From Ramlibacter alkalitolerans (GTDB lineage Bacteria; Pseudomonadota; Gammaproteobacteria; Burkholderiales; Burkholderiaceae_C): a stretch of DNA of 64,000 nt. Each line of letters starts with the position of its first letter. Positions within the stretch are counted from its first letter, which is position 1. Location of the stretch: assembly GCF_016722765.1 (NCBI RefSeq), contig NZ_JAEQND010000006.1, positions 1 through 64,000 on the forward strand. Direction: 5' to 3'. Position numbers and translations under genes: made by a program. This document shows positions 26,251-34,101 of the stretch, piece after piece. The notes under the pieces were generated by a model. That model searched no databases. It was not told the origin of the DNA and worked only from the letters and a program-made list of their open reading frames with translations.

Positions 26251-26284
26251 CCCTCCCCCTCTGGGGGAGGGTTGGGGTGGGGGC
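26251..26284. repeat. CCCTCCCCC/GGGGGAGGG dispersed hairpin, copy A
   Basis: CCCTCCCCC-TCT-GGGGGAGGG then TTGGGGTGGGGG, 12 bp after the EgtB/SenA-like gene. The same family occurs at 47181-47264 and 61435-61466. It could terminate or attenuate transcription, but there is no T-tract. Confidence 0.6.
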
Positions 26285-26294
26285 ACGCCCGAAC

Positions 26295-26333
26295 GCTGGG
26301 GTTTGCGCGCTTCGCGGCTCACCGCCAGCCTAC
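26295..26333 (-). repeat. Single REP unit (half REPIN), copy 4
   Basis: GCTGGGGTTTGCGCGCTTCGC, then GGCTCACCGCCAGCCTAC: one GTAG-headed hairpin on the minus strand, without its inverted partner. Its CTA (26330-26332) is the TAG stop codon of the ModE-like regulator gene. Confidence 0.75.
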
Positions 26334-27445
26334 GACCCCGCGCGATCCACCACCCGCCTCTTCGGCGGCAGATCCCACCACGGCAACTGCGCCCTCAGGC
26401 TCAGCACCTCACCGCTGCGCCACGGCGCATAGCCTGGCAGCGCGCCCAGCTGGCGCTGCCACTCCGCGGTCTGCAGCAGGCGCCGCAGGCTCGCGATCGG
26501 CGGCTCCTCCAATGCATCCTTCAGGCACACCAGGTAGTAGCGCTCCTGCAGCAGCGGCACGAAGTCGAGCCCGCGCGCGCGGGCCGTCGCCTCGATGCCC
26601 AGCCCCGCATCGGCGCTGCCGGAGGCGATGGCCTGCGCCACCGCGGCGTGCGAGGGTTCCTCCCGCCCGAAGCCGCAAAGCTCCGATGGCGCCAGCTGGT
26701 CGCGCGCGAGCAGCTCCTCGCACAGCAGCCGCGTGCCGCTGCCCAGGGCGCGGTTGACGAAGCGAGCGCGCTGCCGTGCGACGTCGACCAGCGATGAGAG
26801 GTGCAGCGGATTGCCCGCCGCCACCATCAGCCCCTGGCTGCGCTCGGCAAACCCGATCAGCTTGTGCAGGCCGGTCTGCAGCAGCGGCTGGTAGCTGCGC
26901 TGCGTGACGCTGCCCAGCCCCGGCTGCTGCGAGCTGTGGAAGCCGGCCAGCGTGCAGCGCCCCGCGTTGAGCGCGGTGATGGCGTCGACGCTGCCGCCAA
27001 AGCGCACGTCCAGGTGCAGCCGCGCGTGCTCCACGGCGAACCCGCGCAGCAGCGACAGGCCGTCGTCATGGCTGGCGAACAGCGTCAGGACCTGCGCCGC
27101 GTCGTCGAAGGCCACGGCGAAGACCCGCTCCAGTTCCGCGTGCAGGGCCTCGATCTGCGGCGCGAGCCGCGCCTGCGCCTGCCGCTCGGCCCACAGCAGC
27201 TTCTGGCCGAAGGGCGCCAGCCGCGCCCGCTGGCCCTTCTCCCACACGATCAGCGGATGCGCGAGCTGCGCCTCCCAGCGCCGCAGCTCGCCCCACACGT
27301 GGCGGTACGAGAGGTCCAGCACGCGGGCCGCGCCGGAGATGGAGCCCTGTTCCTGCACTGCATGCAGCAGGTCCATCAGCGCATTGCGCACCCACGCGTC
27401 CTGCCGCCGCGCGGCGAAGTCGTAGCGCAGTTGCACCTTGTCCAT
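26330..27445 (-). CDS. ModE-type wHTH regulator fused to a periplasmic-binding-like domain (tungstate/molybdate-responsive)
   Basis: A 371-residue cytoplasmic protein. Residues 1 to about 110 form a LysR/ModE-type winged helix (GSISGAARVLDLSYRHVWGELRRWE). Residues of about 115-345 form a PBP-like domain with GSGTRLLCEELLA and AIASGSADAGLGIEATA, as in the substrate-binding domain next to tungstate importers. It is divergent from tupB over a 93-bp region that holds an inverted repeat. It is therefore the likely oxyanion-sensing regulator of tupBC and tupA. Its TAG stop lies inside the GTAG head of a REP element, so its natural C-terminus may have been altered. Confidence 0.8.
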   Translation of the reverse strand: MDKVQLRYDFAARRQDAWVRNALMDLLHAVQEQGSISGAARVLDLSYRHVWGELRRWEAQLAHPLIVWEKGQRARLAPFGQKLLWAERQAQARLAPQIEALHAELERVFAVAFDDAAQVLTLFASHDDGLSLLRGFAVEHARLHLDVRFGGSVDAITALNAGRCTLAGFHSSQQPGLGSVTQRSYQPLLQTGLHKLIGFAERSQGLMVAAGNPLHLSSLVDVARQRARFVNRALGSGTRLLCEELLARDQLAPSELCGFGREEPSHAAVAQAIASGSADAGLGIEATARARGLDFVPLLQERYYLVCLKDALEEPPIASLRRLLQTAEWQRQLGALPGYAPWRSGEVLSLRAQLPWWDLPPKRRVVDRAGS

Positions 27446-27467
27446 GCCGCGAGTATGTACGAGCGTC

Positions 27468-27487
27468 CTATGCACGCGCCTTCATAG
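27468..27487. promoter_or_regulatory. Candidate operator 1 of the tungstate locus
   Basis: CTATG-10 bp-CATAG inverted repeat in the divergent region between the regulator and tupB. The 19-base core TATGCACGCGCCTTCATAG recurs at 16 of 19 positions upstream of tupA (30643-30661). Two matching sites at the two tup promoters, and the neighbouring PBP-wHTH regulator, make this a good operator candidate. Confidence 0.55.
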
Positions 27488-27538
27488 CTCGCAAGACCGA
27501 AGCGCGGCGGCGCCATCGTGGCCTTACGATCCCCGCCC

Positions 27539-28267
27539 ATGAACACATTCCAGGAGAGCCTCGCGCGGGCCCTCCAGCTCGTCGCGGGGGGCGACGCGGC
27601 GCTGTTCGCGATCGTCACACGCTCCCTGGCCGTCAGCGGCCTCGCCTGCCTGCTCGCCTGCGTCTTCGGGCTGGTGCTGGGTGGCTGGCTCGCGGTGTCG
27701 CGCTTTCCGGCCCGCGCTGCGGTCGTCACCGTCCTCAACACCTTCCTCGCGGTTCCTTCAGTCGTCGTCGGGCTCGTGGTCTACCTGCTGCTTTCGCGCA
27801 GCGGCCCGTTCGGCTTCCTCGGCTGGCTGTTCTCATTCAAGGCCATGGTGCTGGCGCAGGTGCTGCTGGTGCTGCCGGTGTGCGTGGCGCTGACGCGCCA
27901 GGTGGTGGAGGATGCCGAGCGCGCCAACGGCGAGCAGTTGCAGTCGCTCGGCGCCGGCGTCGGCTTGCGCAGCCTGCTGCTCGCCTTCGACGAACGCTAT
28001 GCGCTGCTCACGGTGCTGCTCGCCTGCTTCGGCCGCGCGATCTCCGAAGTGGGCGCGGTGATGATCGTCGGCGGCAACATCGAGGGCTTCACCCGCGTGA
28101 TGACCACCGCGATCGCACTGGAGACGAGCAAGGGCGACCTGCCGCTGGCGCTCGCCCTGGGCCTGATCCTGCTCGCGGTGGTGCTGGGTCTGAACGCCGC
28201 GATCGCGCTCGTCACCCGCTGGCGCGGCGCCCACGCCGAAGGCGTGGTGCTGGCAGGGGCGTCCTGA
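27539..28267 (+). CDS. tupB: Tungstate ABC transporter permease
   Basis: A 242-residue inner-membrane permease with about five spans. It carries the cytoplasmic EAA loop region (VEDAERANGEQLQSLGAGVGLRSLLLA) and GRAISEVGAVMIVGGNIEGFTRVMTTAI, a block typical of TupB-type permeases. Its stop overlaps the tupC start by one base (TGATG). With TupC and TupA it imports tungstate (possibly also molybdate). ATG 27539 is the natural start. Confidence 0.88.
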   Translation: MNTFQESLARALQLVAGGDAALFAIVTRSLAVSGLACLLACVFGLVLGGWLAVSRFPARAAVVTVLNTFLAVPSVVVGLVVYLLLSRSGPFGFLGWLFSFKAMVLAQVLLVLPVCVALTRQVVEDAERANGEQLQSLGAGVGLRSLLLAFDERYALLTVLLACFGRAISEVGAVMIVGGNIEGFTRVMTTAIALETSKGDLPLALALGLILLAVVLGLNAAIALVTRWRGAHAEGVVLAGAS

Positions 28268-28965
28268 TGTCGGCGTGGATACAGCTCAAGGCCGTCGACC
28301 TGAACTACGGCGCCGTGCAGGCCCTGCGCGGCGTCGACCTGCGCATCGCGCCGGGCGAGCGGGTGGCCCTGATCGGTGCCAACGGCTGCGGCAAGAGCAC
28401 GCTGCTGCGCGTGCTGGAAGGCATCCTGCGCCCATCGGCAGGCTCCATCGTGCGCGACGTGCGCCTGCGCCAGGCCATGGTGTTCCAGCGTCCGTTCGCG
28501 CTGCGTGCCTCGGTGCTGTTCAACGTGGCGCTGGCGAGCTGGCTGCGCGGCACGCGCTGGCGCGAGGCCCGCGAGAAGGCCCGCCTCGCGCTGGGACGCG
28601 TCGGGCTCGGCGGGCTGGCCTTGCGCAACGCGCGCACGCTCTCGGGCGGGCAACTGCAGCGCCTGGTGTTCGCGCGTGCCTGGAGCCTCAGGCCCGACGT
28701 GCTGCTGCTCGACGAGCCCACCGCCAGCCTCGACCCGCATGCCAAGCGCGAGGTCGAGGCGCTGATGGCGGACTTCGCGGCCTCGGGCATGACGCTCGTC
28801 TTCGCCAGCCACAACCTGGGCCAGGTCAAGCGGCTCGCGACCCGCGTGGTGTACATGGAGCAGGGCCGCGTGCTGGCGGACCTGCCGGTGCACACCTTCT
28901 TCAACGGCCCGCTGGGACAGACCTCGCGCGAAGCGGAACTGTTCGTCAAGGGAGAACTGGGATGA
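28267..28965 (+). CDS. tupC: Tungstate ABC transporter ATP-binding protein
   Basis: A 232-residue ABC ATPase: Walker A GANGCGKST (37-45), signature LSGGQ (125-129), Walker B VLLLDEP (145-151), and switch His in FASHNLGQ. It starts within the tupB stop and its own stop overlaps the following DUF4213/DUF364 gene by four bases (ATGA). Order, overlaps and the downstream TupA identify it as the energising subunit of the tungstate importer. Confidence 0.88.
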   Translation: MSAWIQLKAVDLNYGAVQALRGVDLRIAPGERVALIGANGCGKSTLLRVLEGILRPSAGSIVRDVRLRQAMVFQRPFALRASVLFNVALASWLRGTRWREAREKARLALGRVGLGGLALRNARTLSGGQLQRLVFARAWSLRPDVLLLDEPTASLDPHAKREVEALMADFAASGMTLVFASHNLGQVKRLATRVVYMEQGRVLADLPVHTFFNGPLGQTSREAELFVKGELG

Positions 28966-29840
28966 CGTTCGGCTCCGCCCGCGGCTGGCTGCTCGATGCG
29001 GCGCGGCGCATCGACGACGCACTGGGCTCCTCGCGCGTGCAGCGGCTGGTGCTGCCGCCGCTGCTGGACCGTCCCGGCAAGGAGGGCGAGTTCTGCGCCT
29101 TGCAGCTGGACGACGGCAGCGTGGGGCTGTCCTTCACGCTGCTGGATGGGACGCTGCGCACATTGCACGCGCGCAGCGCGCTGGCGGCCGGCATGCCCGC
29201 GGCGGAGCTGGTCGCGGGCTACGCCAGCGACGATGGCGCCGCCCGCGCCCTCGGGCTGGCCGCGATCAACGCATTGACGCGGCGCCTCTGCCGCCTCGCC
29301 GGCTTCGAAGCGGGCGACTCCGTCGATTCCTTCGGCTCGCTGGCGCTGGCGGCCGGCGACCGCCTGGGCATGGTGGGCCACTTCTCGCCCCTGATCCGCC
29401 AGGCGCGGGCGCTCGGGATCCCGGTGGTCGTCGTGGAACTCAAACCGGAGCTCGTGCGCGAAGAGCCGGGGCTCGTCGTGACGCTCGATCCGGGCCGGCT
29501 GGCCGGCTGCAACAAGATCGTGTCGACCAGCACGGTGCTGCTGAACGACACCTTCGAAGAGGTGGCTGGCGCGTGGCGCCATGCCGAGGCGGTGGCGATC
29601 GTCGGCCCTTCGGCCGGCTGCCCGCCGGACGCGCTGTTCGCTGCCGGCGTGAGCGCAGTGGGCACCGCCTGGGTGACGGATGCCGACGCTTTCCTCGCGC
29701 GGGTCGCTGCGGGGGAGAAATGGGGCGATGCCGCGCGCAAGGTCACGATCACGGCGCAGGCCTATCCCGGCCTGGAGCGCCTGCTGGCCGCCGCGCTCTC
29801 ATCGCGCCGCGCGGGCGAGGTCGACTCTCAGAATTCGTAG
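28962..29840 (+). CDS. DUF4213/DUF364 (putative heavy-metal chelation) protein
   Basis: A 292-residue cytoplasmic protein with an enolase-N-like DUF4213 region (about 10-110) and a DUF364 region (about 120-280). The DUF364 region shows MVGHFSPLIRQAR, CNKIVSTSTVLLNDTFEE and VGPSAGCPPDALFAAGVSAVGT. DUF364 proteins are suspected to bind a metal-related ligand, but no reaction is established. It is translationally coupled to tupC by a 4-bp overlap, which ties it to tungstate or molybdate handling. Its last 13 bp overlap the end of the convergent modA-like gene. Confidence 0.75.
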   Translation: MTFGSARGWLLDAARRIDDALGSSRVQRLVLPPLLDRPGKEGEFCALQLDDGSVGLSFTLLDGTLRTLHARSALAAGMPAAELVAGYASDDGAARALGLAAINALTRRLCRLAGFEAGDSVDSFGSLALAAGDRLGMVGHFSPLIRQARALGIPVVVVELKPELVREEPGLVVTLDPGRLAGCNKIVSTSTVLLNDTFEEVAGAWRHAEAVAIVGPSAGCPPDALFAAGVSAVGTAWVTDADAFLARVAAGEKWGDAARKVTITAQAYPGLERLLAAALSSRRAGEVDSQNS

Positions 29841-30577
29841 CCGTAGCCGCGCAGCGTGGCGCGGGCCGCATCGCTCTTCAGGTAGGCCAGGAAAGCGGCC
29901 GCAGCGGGATTGGAACGCCCGCGCGTGAGCACGAGAGCATCCTGCTTCAGCGGGTCGTGCAGCCTGGCGGGAACGAGCCACGTCGAGCCCTTGGGGATCC
30001 TGCCTTCGGCCATCACCTGCGCCAGCGCCACGAAAGCCAGCGGCGCGGCACCCGTCGCCGCGAACTGGTAGGCCTGCCCGATGTTCTCGCCCTGCACGAG
30101 GTGCGGCTGCCAGGCGGCGAGCACCCCCAGCTTCTGCAGGGCCTGGACCGCCGCGGCGCCATAGGGCGCCAGCTTGGCGTCGGCGATGGCCAGCTTGCCC
30201 GCGGGCGGCCGCAGCAGCACTTGCCCCTGGGGGTCGACCCGCGCGGCGTCCGCGCTCCACAGCACCAGGCGTCCCGTGGCGTAGGTGAAGCGTGTGCCGC
30301 CGACTCCGAAACCTTCGCGCTCCAGGCGCGCCGGTGTCTCGTCGTCGGCCGCGAGCAGGACTTCGAAGGGCGCGCCCGAGCGCACCTGCGCGTAGAACTT
30401 GCCGGTGGAACCGAGCACCACCACGGCTTCGTGCCCGCTCGCGCGCGCGAAATCGGCTGCGATCTTCTGCATGGGCGCGGCCATGTTCGCGGCAACGGCG
30501 ACCTGCACCTGCGCGGCGCCGGCCGCCGTGGCCGACGCTGTCAGGATCGCCGCGGCTGCCTGGAAAAGCAGATTCAT
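29828..30577 (-). CDS. Molybdate-binding protein ModA-like, orphan paralogue
   Basis: A 249-residue periplasmic protein with a signal (MNLLFQAAAAILTASATAAG). ModA features: VAVAANMAAPMQKIAADF, LGSTGKFYAQVRSGAPFEVLLAADDE and VQGENIGQAYQFAATGAA, which form the oxyanion pocket. It closely parallels the ModA of the modABC operon at 41.3 kb, so it is a duplicate placed without permease genes. It is divergent from tupA, sharing the region with the second candidate operator, so it may be co-regulated with tungstate uptake. Confidence 0.82.
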   Translation of the reverse strand: MNLLFQAAAAILTASATAAGAAQVQVAVAANMAAPMQKIAADFARASGHEAVVVLGSTGKFYAQVRSGAPFEVLLAADDETPARLEREGFGVGGTRFTYATGRLVLWSADAARVDPQGQVLLRPPAGKLAIADAKLAPYGAAAVQALQKLGVLAAWQPHLVQGENIGQAYQFAATGAAPLAFVALAQVMAEGRIPKGSTWLVPARLHDPLKQDALVLTRGRSNPAAAAFLAYLKSDAARATLRGYGYEF

Positions 30578-30640
30578 GCTGCCAGCCTAGCAGCAAGCCG
30601 TTCGCCCTGCGGATGCGCGTGCATGGCGCCCGCGCCAGCG

Positions 30641-30662
30641 CGTATGCAGGTGCATTCATAGG
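30641..30662. promoter_or_regulatory. Candidate operator 2 of the tungstate locus
   Basis: TATGCAGGTGCATTCATAG (30643-30661) matches the site at 27469-27487 at 16 of 19 bases, with identical ends TATGCA and TTCATAG. It lies between the divergent modA-like and tupA genes, about 50 bp before tupA. It is also partly palindromic (TGCAGGTGCA). Confidence 0.55.
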
Positions 30663-30710
30663 TGATTGGCCCCGTCCGCGCACCCTGTCCCGCGGGCTAG
30701 CATGCGCTCC

Positions 30711-31529
30711 ATGAACACCATCCCGGTTTCCCGCCGTGCCTTCGCGGTCGTGCTTCTGTCCTTCACCTGCGGGTTCGCGCATGCCCAGTCCACCATGGTG
30801 ATGGCGTCGACCACGTCGACCGAGCAGTCCGGCCTGTTCAAGCACCTGCTGCCGGAGTTCAGCAAGGCGACCGGCATCACCGTGAAGGTGGTGGCCGTGG
30901 GCACGGGGCAGGCGATCGACATGGCCAGGCGCGGCGACGCCGACGTGCTGTTCGTGCACGACCGCGCGGCCGAGGAGAAGTACGTGGCCGAGGGCTTCGC
31001 GCCGCGCCGCTACCCGGTCATGTACAACGACTTCGTCCTGGTCGGCCCGAAGACCGATCCCGCGGGCGTGAGGGGCAAGGACATCGCGCAGGCGCTGAAG
31101 AAGGTCGCCGCGGCCAACGCGCCCTTCGTTTCGCGCGGCGACAAGAGCGGCACCGACGCGGCCGAGAAACGCTACTGGGCGCAGGCGGGCCTCACGAACC
31201 GCGGCAGCGGCTACAAGGAGTGCGGCTGCGGCATGGGGCCGGCGCTGAACATCGGCGCTTCCAGCAACGCCTACGTGCTGGCCGACCGCGGCACCTGGCT
31301 CAGTTTCGGGAACCGCGGCGACCTCGCGGTCCTGGTCGAGGGTGACAAGCGACTGTTCAACCAGTACGGCGTGATGACCGTGAGCCCGCAGAAATTCCCG
31401 CACGTGAAGGCGGCGCAAGCGCAGAAATTCATCGACTGGGTGACCTCGCCGGCCGGGCAGCAGGTGATCGCGAGCTACCGCATCAACGGCGAGCAGCTGT
31501 TCTTCCCGAATTCAGGCACGGACAATTAG
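30711..31529 (+). CDS. tupA: Tungstate-binding periplasmic protein
   Basis: A 272-residue binding protein with a signal peptide (MNTIPVSRRAFAVVLLSFTCG ... AHAQ shortened). The TupA hallmark is STTSTEQSGLF (33-43), with VGTGQAIDMARRGDADVLFVHD and SRGDKSGTDAAEKRYW following. These Thr/Ser-rich loops coordinate tungstate in the family. An in-frame ATG at 30702 is an alternative start. It is separated from tupBC by two genes yet shares their candidate operator, so the three still look like one regulon. Confidence 0.87.
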   Translation: MNTIPVSRRAFAVVLLSFTCGFAHAQSTMVMASTTSTEQSGLFKHLLPEFSKATGITVKVVAVGTGQAIDMARRGDADVLFVHDRAAEEKYVAEGFAPRRYPVMYNDFVLVGPKTDPAGVRGKDIAQALKKVAAANAPFVSRGDKSGTDAAEKRYWAQAGLTNRGSGYKECGCGMGPALNIGASSNAYVLADRGTWLSFGNRGDLAVLVEGDKRLFNQYGVMTVSPQKFPHVKAAQAQKFIDWVTSPAGQQVIASYRINGEQLFFPNSGTDN

Positions 31530-31535
31530 CGCAGC

Positions 31536-32747
31536 CTAATCCAGCGGCGCCTTCTGCCCGCCCTTGTACGTGAACAAGGTGGTCGCCGGGTTCTTCAGCT
31601 CCCCGTTCGGCTCGAACTGGATGTGCGCCGTCACGCCCTGGTAGTCGGTGCTGGCGATCATCGGGGTGTAGACCTTGGGGTCGGTGGAATTGGCGCGCTT
31701 CATCGCGTCGACCAGCACGAAGGTCGCGTCGTAGGTGTAAGGGCTGTAGACCTGGAACTGGCCGGGGAAGCGCTGGTCGTACTTCTGCTTCCAGGCCTTG
31801 CCGCCCGGCATGCGCTCGATCGACGCGCCGCCGGTGGCGCAGACCAGGTTGTCCAGCGTCTTCGCATTGCCCGAGAGCTTCGCGATCTCGCTGGTGCAGA
31901 TGCCGTCGCCGCCTAGGAAGCGCACCTTGTCGAGGCCCAGTTGCTCCATCTGCCGCAGCATCGGGCCGGCCTGCGGATCGAGCCCGCCGTAGAAGATCGC
32001 GTCCGGGTTCTTCGATTTGATCGAGGTGAGGATCGCGCTGAAGTCGGTCGCCTTGTCGTTGGTGAACTGCCGGTCCACCACCTGCATGCCGCGCGCTTCG
32101 GCCGTCTTGCGGAACACCTCCGCCACGCCCTGCCCGTAGGCCGTGCGGTCGTCGACGATGGCCACCTTCTTCAGCTTGAGGGTGTCGGCCGCATAGCCGG
32201 CCACCGCGGCGCCGAGCGCGTTGTCGTTGGCGATCAGGCGGAAGGTGGTCTTGTAGCCGGGCTGCGTCAGCGCGGGGTTCGAAGCCGAGGCCGTGATGTG
32301 CGGGATGCCGCAATCGTTGTAGACGCGGGAGGCCGGGATGCTGGTGCCCGAGTTCAGGTGGCCGACCACGCCCGCGACCTTCTCGTCGCACAGCTTCTGC
32401 GCGGCGGCCGTGCCCTGGCGCGGATCGCCCGCATCGTCTTCGGCGACCAGCGCGAAGCGCACCGGCTTGCCGCCGATGCTGAGCCCCTGCGCATTGAGTT
32501 CGTCGATCGCCATGCGCACGCCGTTCTCGTTGTCCTTGCCGTAGTGCGCCTGCGGGCCGGAGAGCGGCCCGACGTGGCCGATGCGCACGACCTGGGCGGC
32601 GCCGCCCGGGACGGCACCAGCGGTGGCGGACGCTGCGGGGCTGGCCGGCGCCGCGGCGGAGGGCGCTGGTTCCGCTTCCTTGCGCCCGCAGCCGGCCAGC
32701 GCCAGGCCGAGGGCGCACGTGAGGGTCAGGGGGCGCAGCATCGTCAT
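31536..32747 (-). CDS. Branched-chain amino acid-type ABC binding lipoprotein
   Basis: A 403-residue periplasmic binding protein of the LivK/Peripla_BP_6 family, lipid-anchored through LAGC (C20) after MTMLRPLTLTCALGLA. Family motifs: IGHVGPLSGPQAHYGKDNENG, VGHLNSGTSIPASRVYND and PHITASASNP. A linker rich in Ala and Pro (residues 25-50) follows the lipid anchor. No Liv permease or ATPase genes adjoin, so the transport partner is elsewhere or the protein is sensory. Start chosen for the AAGGAAAG ribosome site. It converges on tupA with only six bases between the stops. Confidence 0.85.
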   Translation of the reverse strand: MTMLRPLTLTCALGLALAGCGRKEAEPAPSAAAPASPAASATAGAVPGGAAQVVRIGHVGPLSGPQAHYGKDNENGVRMAIDELNAQGLSIGGKPVRFALVAEDDAGDPRQGTAAAQKLCDEKVAGVVGHLNSGTSIPASRVYNDCGIPHITASASNPALTQPGYKTTFRLIANDNALGAAVAGYAADTLKLKKVAIVDDRTAYGQGVAEVFRKTAEARGMQVVDRQFTNDKATDFSAILTSIKSKNPDAIFYGGLDPQAGPMLRQMEQLGLDKVRFLGGDGICTSEIAKLSGNAKTLDNLVCATGGASIERMPGGKAWKQKYDQRFPGQFQVYSPYTYDATFVLVDAMKRANSTDPKVYTPMIASTDYQGVTAHIQFEPNGELKNPATTLFTYKGGQKAPLD

Positions 32748-32825
32748 GCCTTTCCTTGGTGGCCAGTCCATTTTACGAACCGGGCACGCGGTCGACGGCA
32801 CGCGCGCCAGCCGCGCTGGACCGGG

Positions 32826-32850
32826 ACGAAACAAAACGAAAAGAAACGAG
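32826..32850. promoter_or_regulatory. Candidate response-regulator operator (10-bp spaced ACGAAA repeats)
   Basis: Three direct half-sites, ACGAAAcaaa, ACGAAAagaa and ACGAG, start at 32826, 32836 and 32846, exactly one helical turn apart. OmpR-family regulators such as CpxR bind such direct repeats (GTAAA-N5-GTAAA). The site lies 77 bp before the Spy-like lipoprotein gene, whose operon encodes an OmpR-type regulator, so autoregulation is likely. Confidence 0.5.
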
Positions 32851-32926
32851 ACCGCCCGGCGATGACCGGCGTGCGCGCGGCAGGCATCGTGCAGGTCCCT
32901 GTCCCCATCGCTGCAAAGGAGCAAGC

Positions 32927-33391
32927 ATGAAACCCTGGATCCGCCGGAGCCTCGCCGGCCTGTTCGCCGTCCTCACCCTCGGTGCGCTGGCCGGCTGCGG
33001 CCACCACCGCGATCACGCCGCCTGGGGCGCCAGCGCGGAGGACCAGGCGCGGCACCGCGCCCACGTGGTGGACCGCGTCGCCGCGCGCCTCGAACTGGAC
33101 GAGGCGCAGAAGGACAAGCTTGCGGTGCTGGTGGAAAAGCTGCAGGCGCAGCGCACCGCCCTGGCCGGCCAGCCCGACCCGCGCGCGCAGTTCCAGGCCC
33201 TGGTCGCCGGCGACAAGTTCGACCGCGCCGGTGCCCAGGCGCTGCTGCAGAAGGCGGCGAGCGCACTCGAGACGCGCAGCCCGGAAGTGATCGCCGCCCT
33301 GGGCGACTTCTACGACAGCCTCGACGCGCGCCAGCAGGCGCGGGTGCGCGAATTCCTGCAGCACCGGCGCGGCTGGTGGCGCCGGGGCTGA
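32927..33391 (+). CDS. Spy/CpxP-family periplasmic lipoprotein
   Basis: A 154-residue lipoprotein (lipobox LAGC, C24) with a His-rich start (GHHRDHAAW) and two LTxxQ-like helices, LELDEAQKDKLAVL and SLDARQQARVREFL, the signature of Spy/CpxP proteins. These are periplasmic chaperones or inhibitors of envelope-stress sensor kinases. The two-component pair follows 20 bp downstream, as in cpxP-cpxRA type loci, so it may be both target and modulator. The C-terminus is basic (HRRGWWRRG), and the His cluster could bind metal. Confidence 0.78.
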   Translation: MKPWIRRSLAGLFAVLTLGALAGCGHHRDHAAWGASAEDQARHRAHVVDRVAARLELDEAQKDKLAVLVEKLQAQRTALAGQPDPRAQFQALVAGDKFDRAGAQALLQKAASALETRSPEVIAALGDFYDSLDARQQARVREFLQHRRGWWRRG

Positions 33392-33411
33392 GGCCCGCGC
33401 ACAATGGACCG

Positions 33412-34101
33412 ATGCCGCGCATCCTGCTGATCGACGACGACCAGGCGCTCGGCGAGCCGCTGGCCGCCTACGTCGAGCGCTTCGGCTTCGCGCTGGTCCA
33501 GGCCCTGCGTCCCAGCGCGGGCTTGGCGCTGCTGCGGCAGGAGCGCTTCGACGCGGCGATCCTCGACGTGATGCTGCCCGAGCAGGACGGCTTCGCGCTG
33601 TGCCGCGCGATCCGGGCGGAAAGCGACATCCCCATGGTGATGCTCACCGCGCGTGGCGAGGTGATGGACCGCGTCGTCGGCCTGGAACTCGGGGCCGACG
33701 ACTACCTGCCCAAGCCCTTCGAGCCGCGCGAACTGGTCGCCCGCCTGCAGACGGTGTTGCGGCGGCGCGGCCCGCGCGCCGGCGACGGCCGCCTGCGTTT
33801 CGAGGGCATGGTGATCGATCCGGTGACGCGCACCGTCGACCGCCAGCACGAGCGCGTGGAGCTGACCAGCACGGAGTTCGAGCTGCTCCTGCTGCTGGCG
33901 CGGCAACCCGGACGCGTGTTCGGCCGCGACGAGATCCTCAACCTGCTGCGCGGCCACGAGGCCGATCTCTACACCCGCGCGGTGGACATCCTGGTGAGCC
34001 GGCTGCGGCGCAAGCTGGAGCCGCTCGATCCGATCCGCACCTTGCGCAACGCGGGTTACGCGCTGGCACTGCGTCCCTCGGAGGCAAGCCCGCATGCCTG
34101 A
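33412..34101 (+). CDS. OmpR-family response regulator (CpxR/RstA-like)
   Basis: A 229-residue regulator. The receiver domain has the acidic pocket DDD (8-10), phospho-acceptor D52 in AAILDVMLPEQDG, T78 in MLTARGE and K in LPKPFEPREL. The C-terminal winged helix has ELTSTEFELLLLLA and RAVDILVSRLRRKLEP. It overlaps the sensor kinase gene by 8 bp. Likely targets include its own operon through the 10-bp-spaced ACGAAA repeats upstream of the lipoprotein gene. Confidence 0.9.
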   Translation: MPRILLIDDDQALGEPLAAYVERFGFALVQALRPSAGLALLRQERFDAAILDVMLPEQDGFALCRAIRAESDIPMVMLTARGEVMDRVVGLELGADDYLPKPFEPRELVARLQTVLRRRGPRAGDGRLRFEGMVIDPVTRTVDRQHERVELTSTEFELLLLLARQPGRVFGRDEILNLLRGHEADLYTRAVDILVSRLRRKLEPLDPIRTLRNAGYALALRPSEASPHA

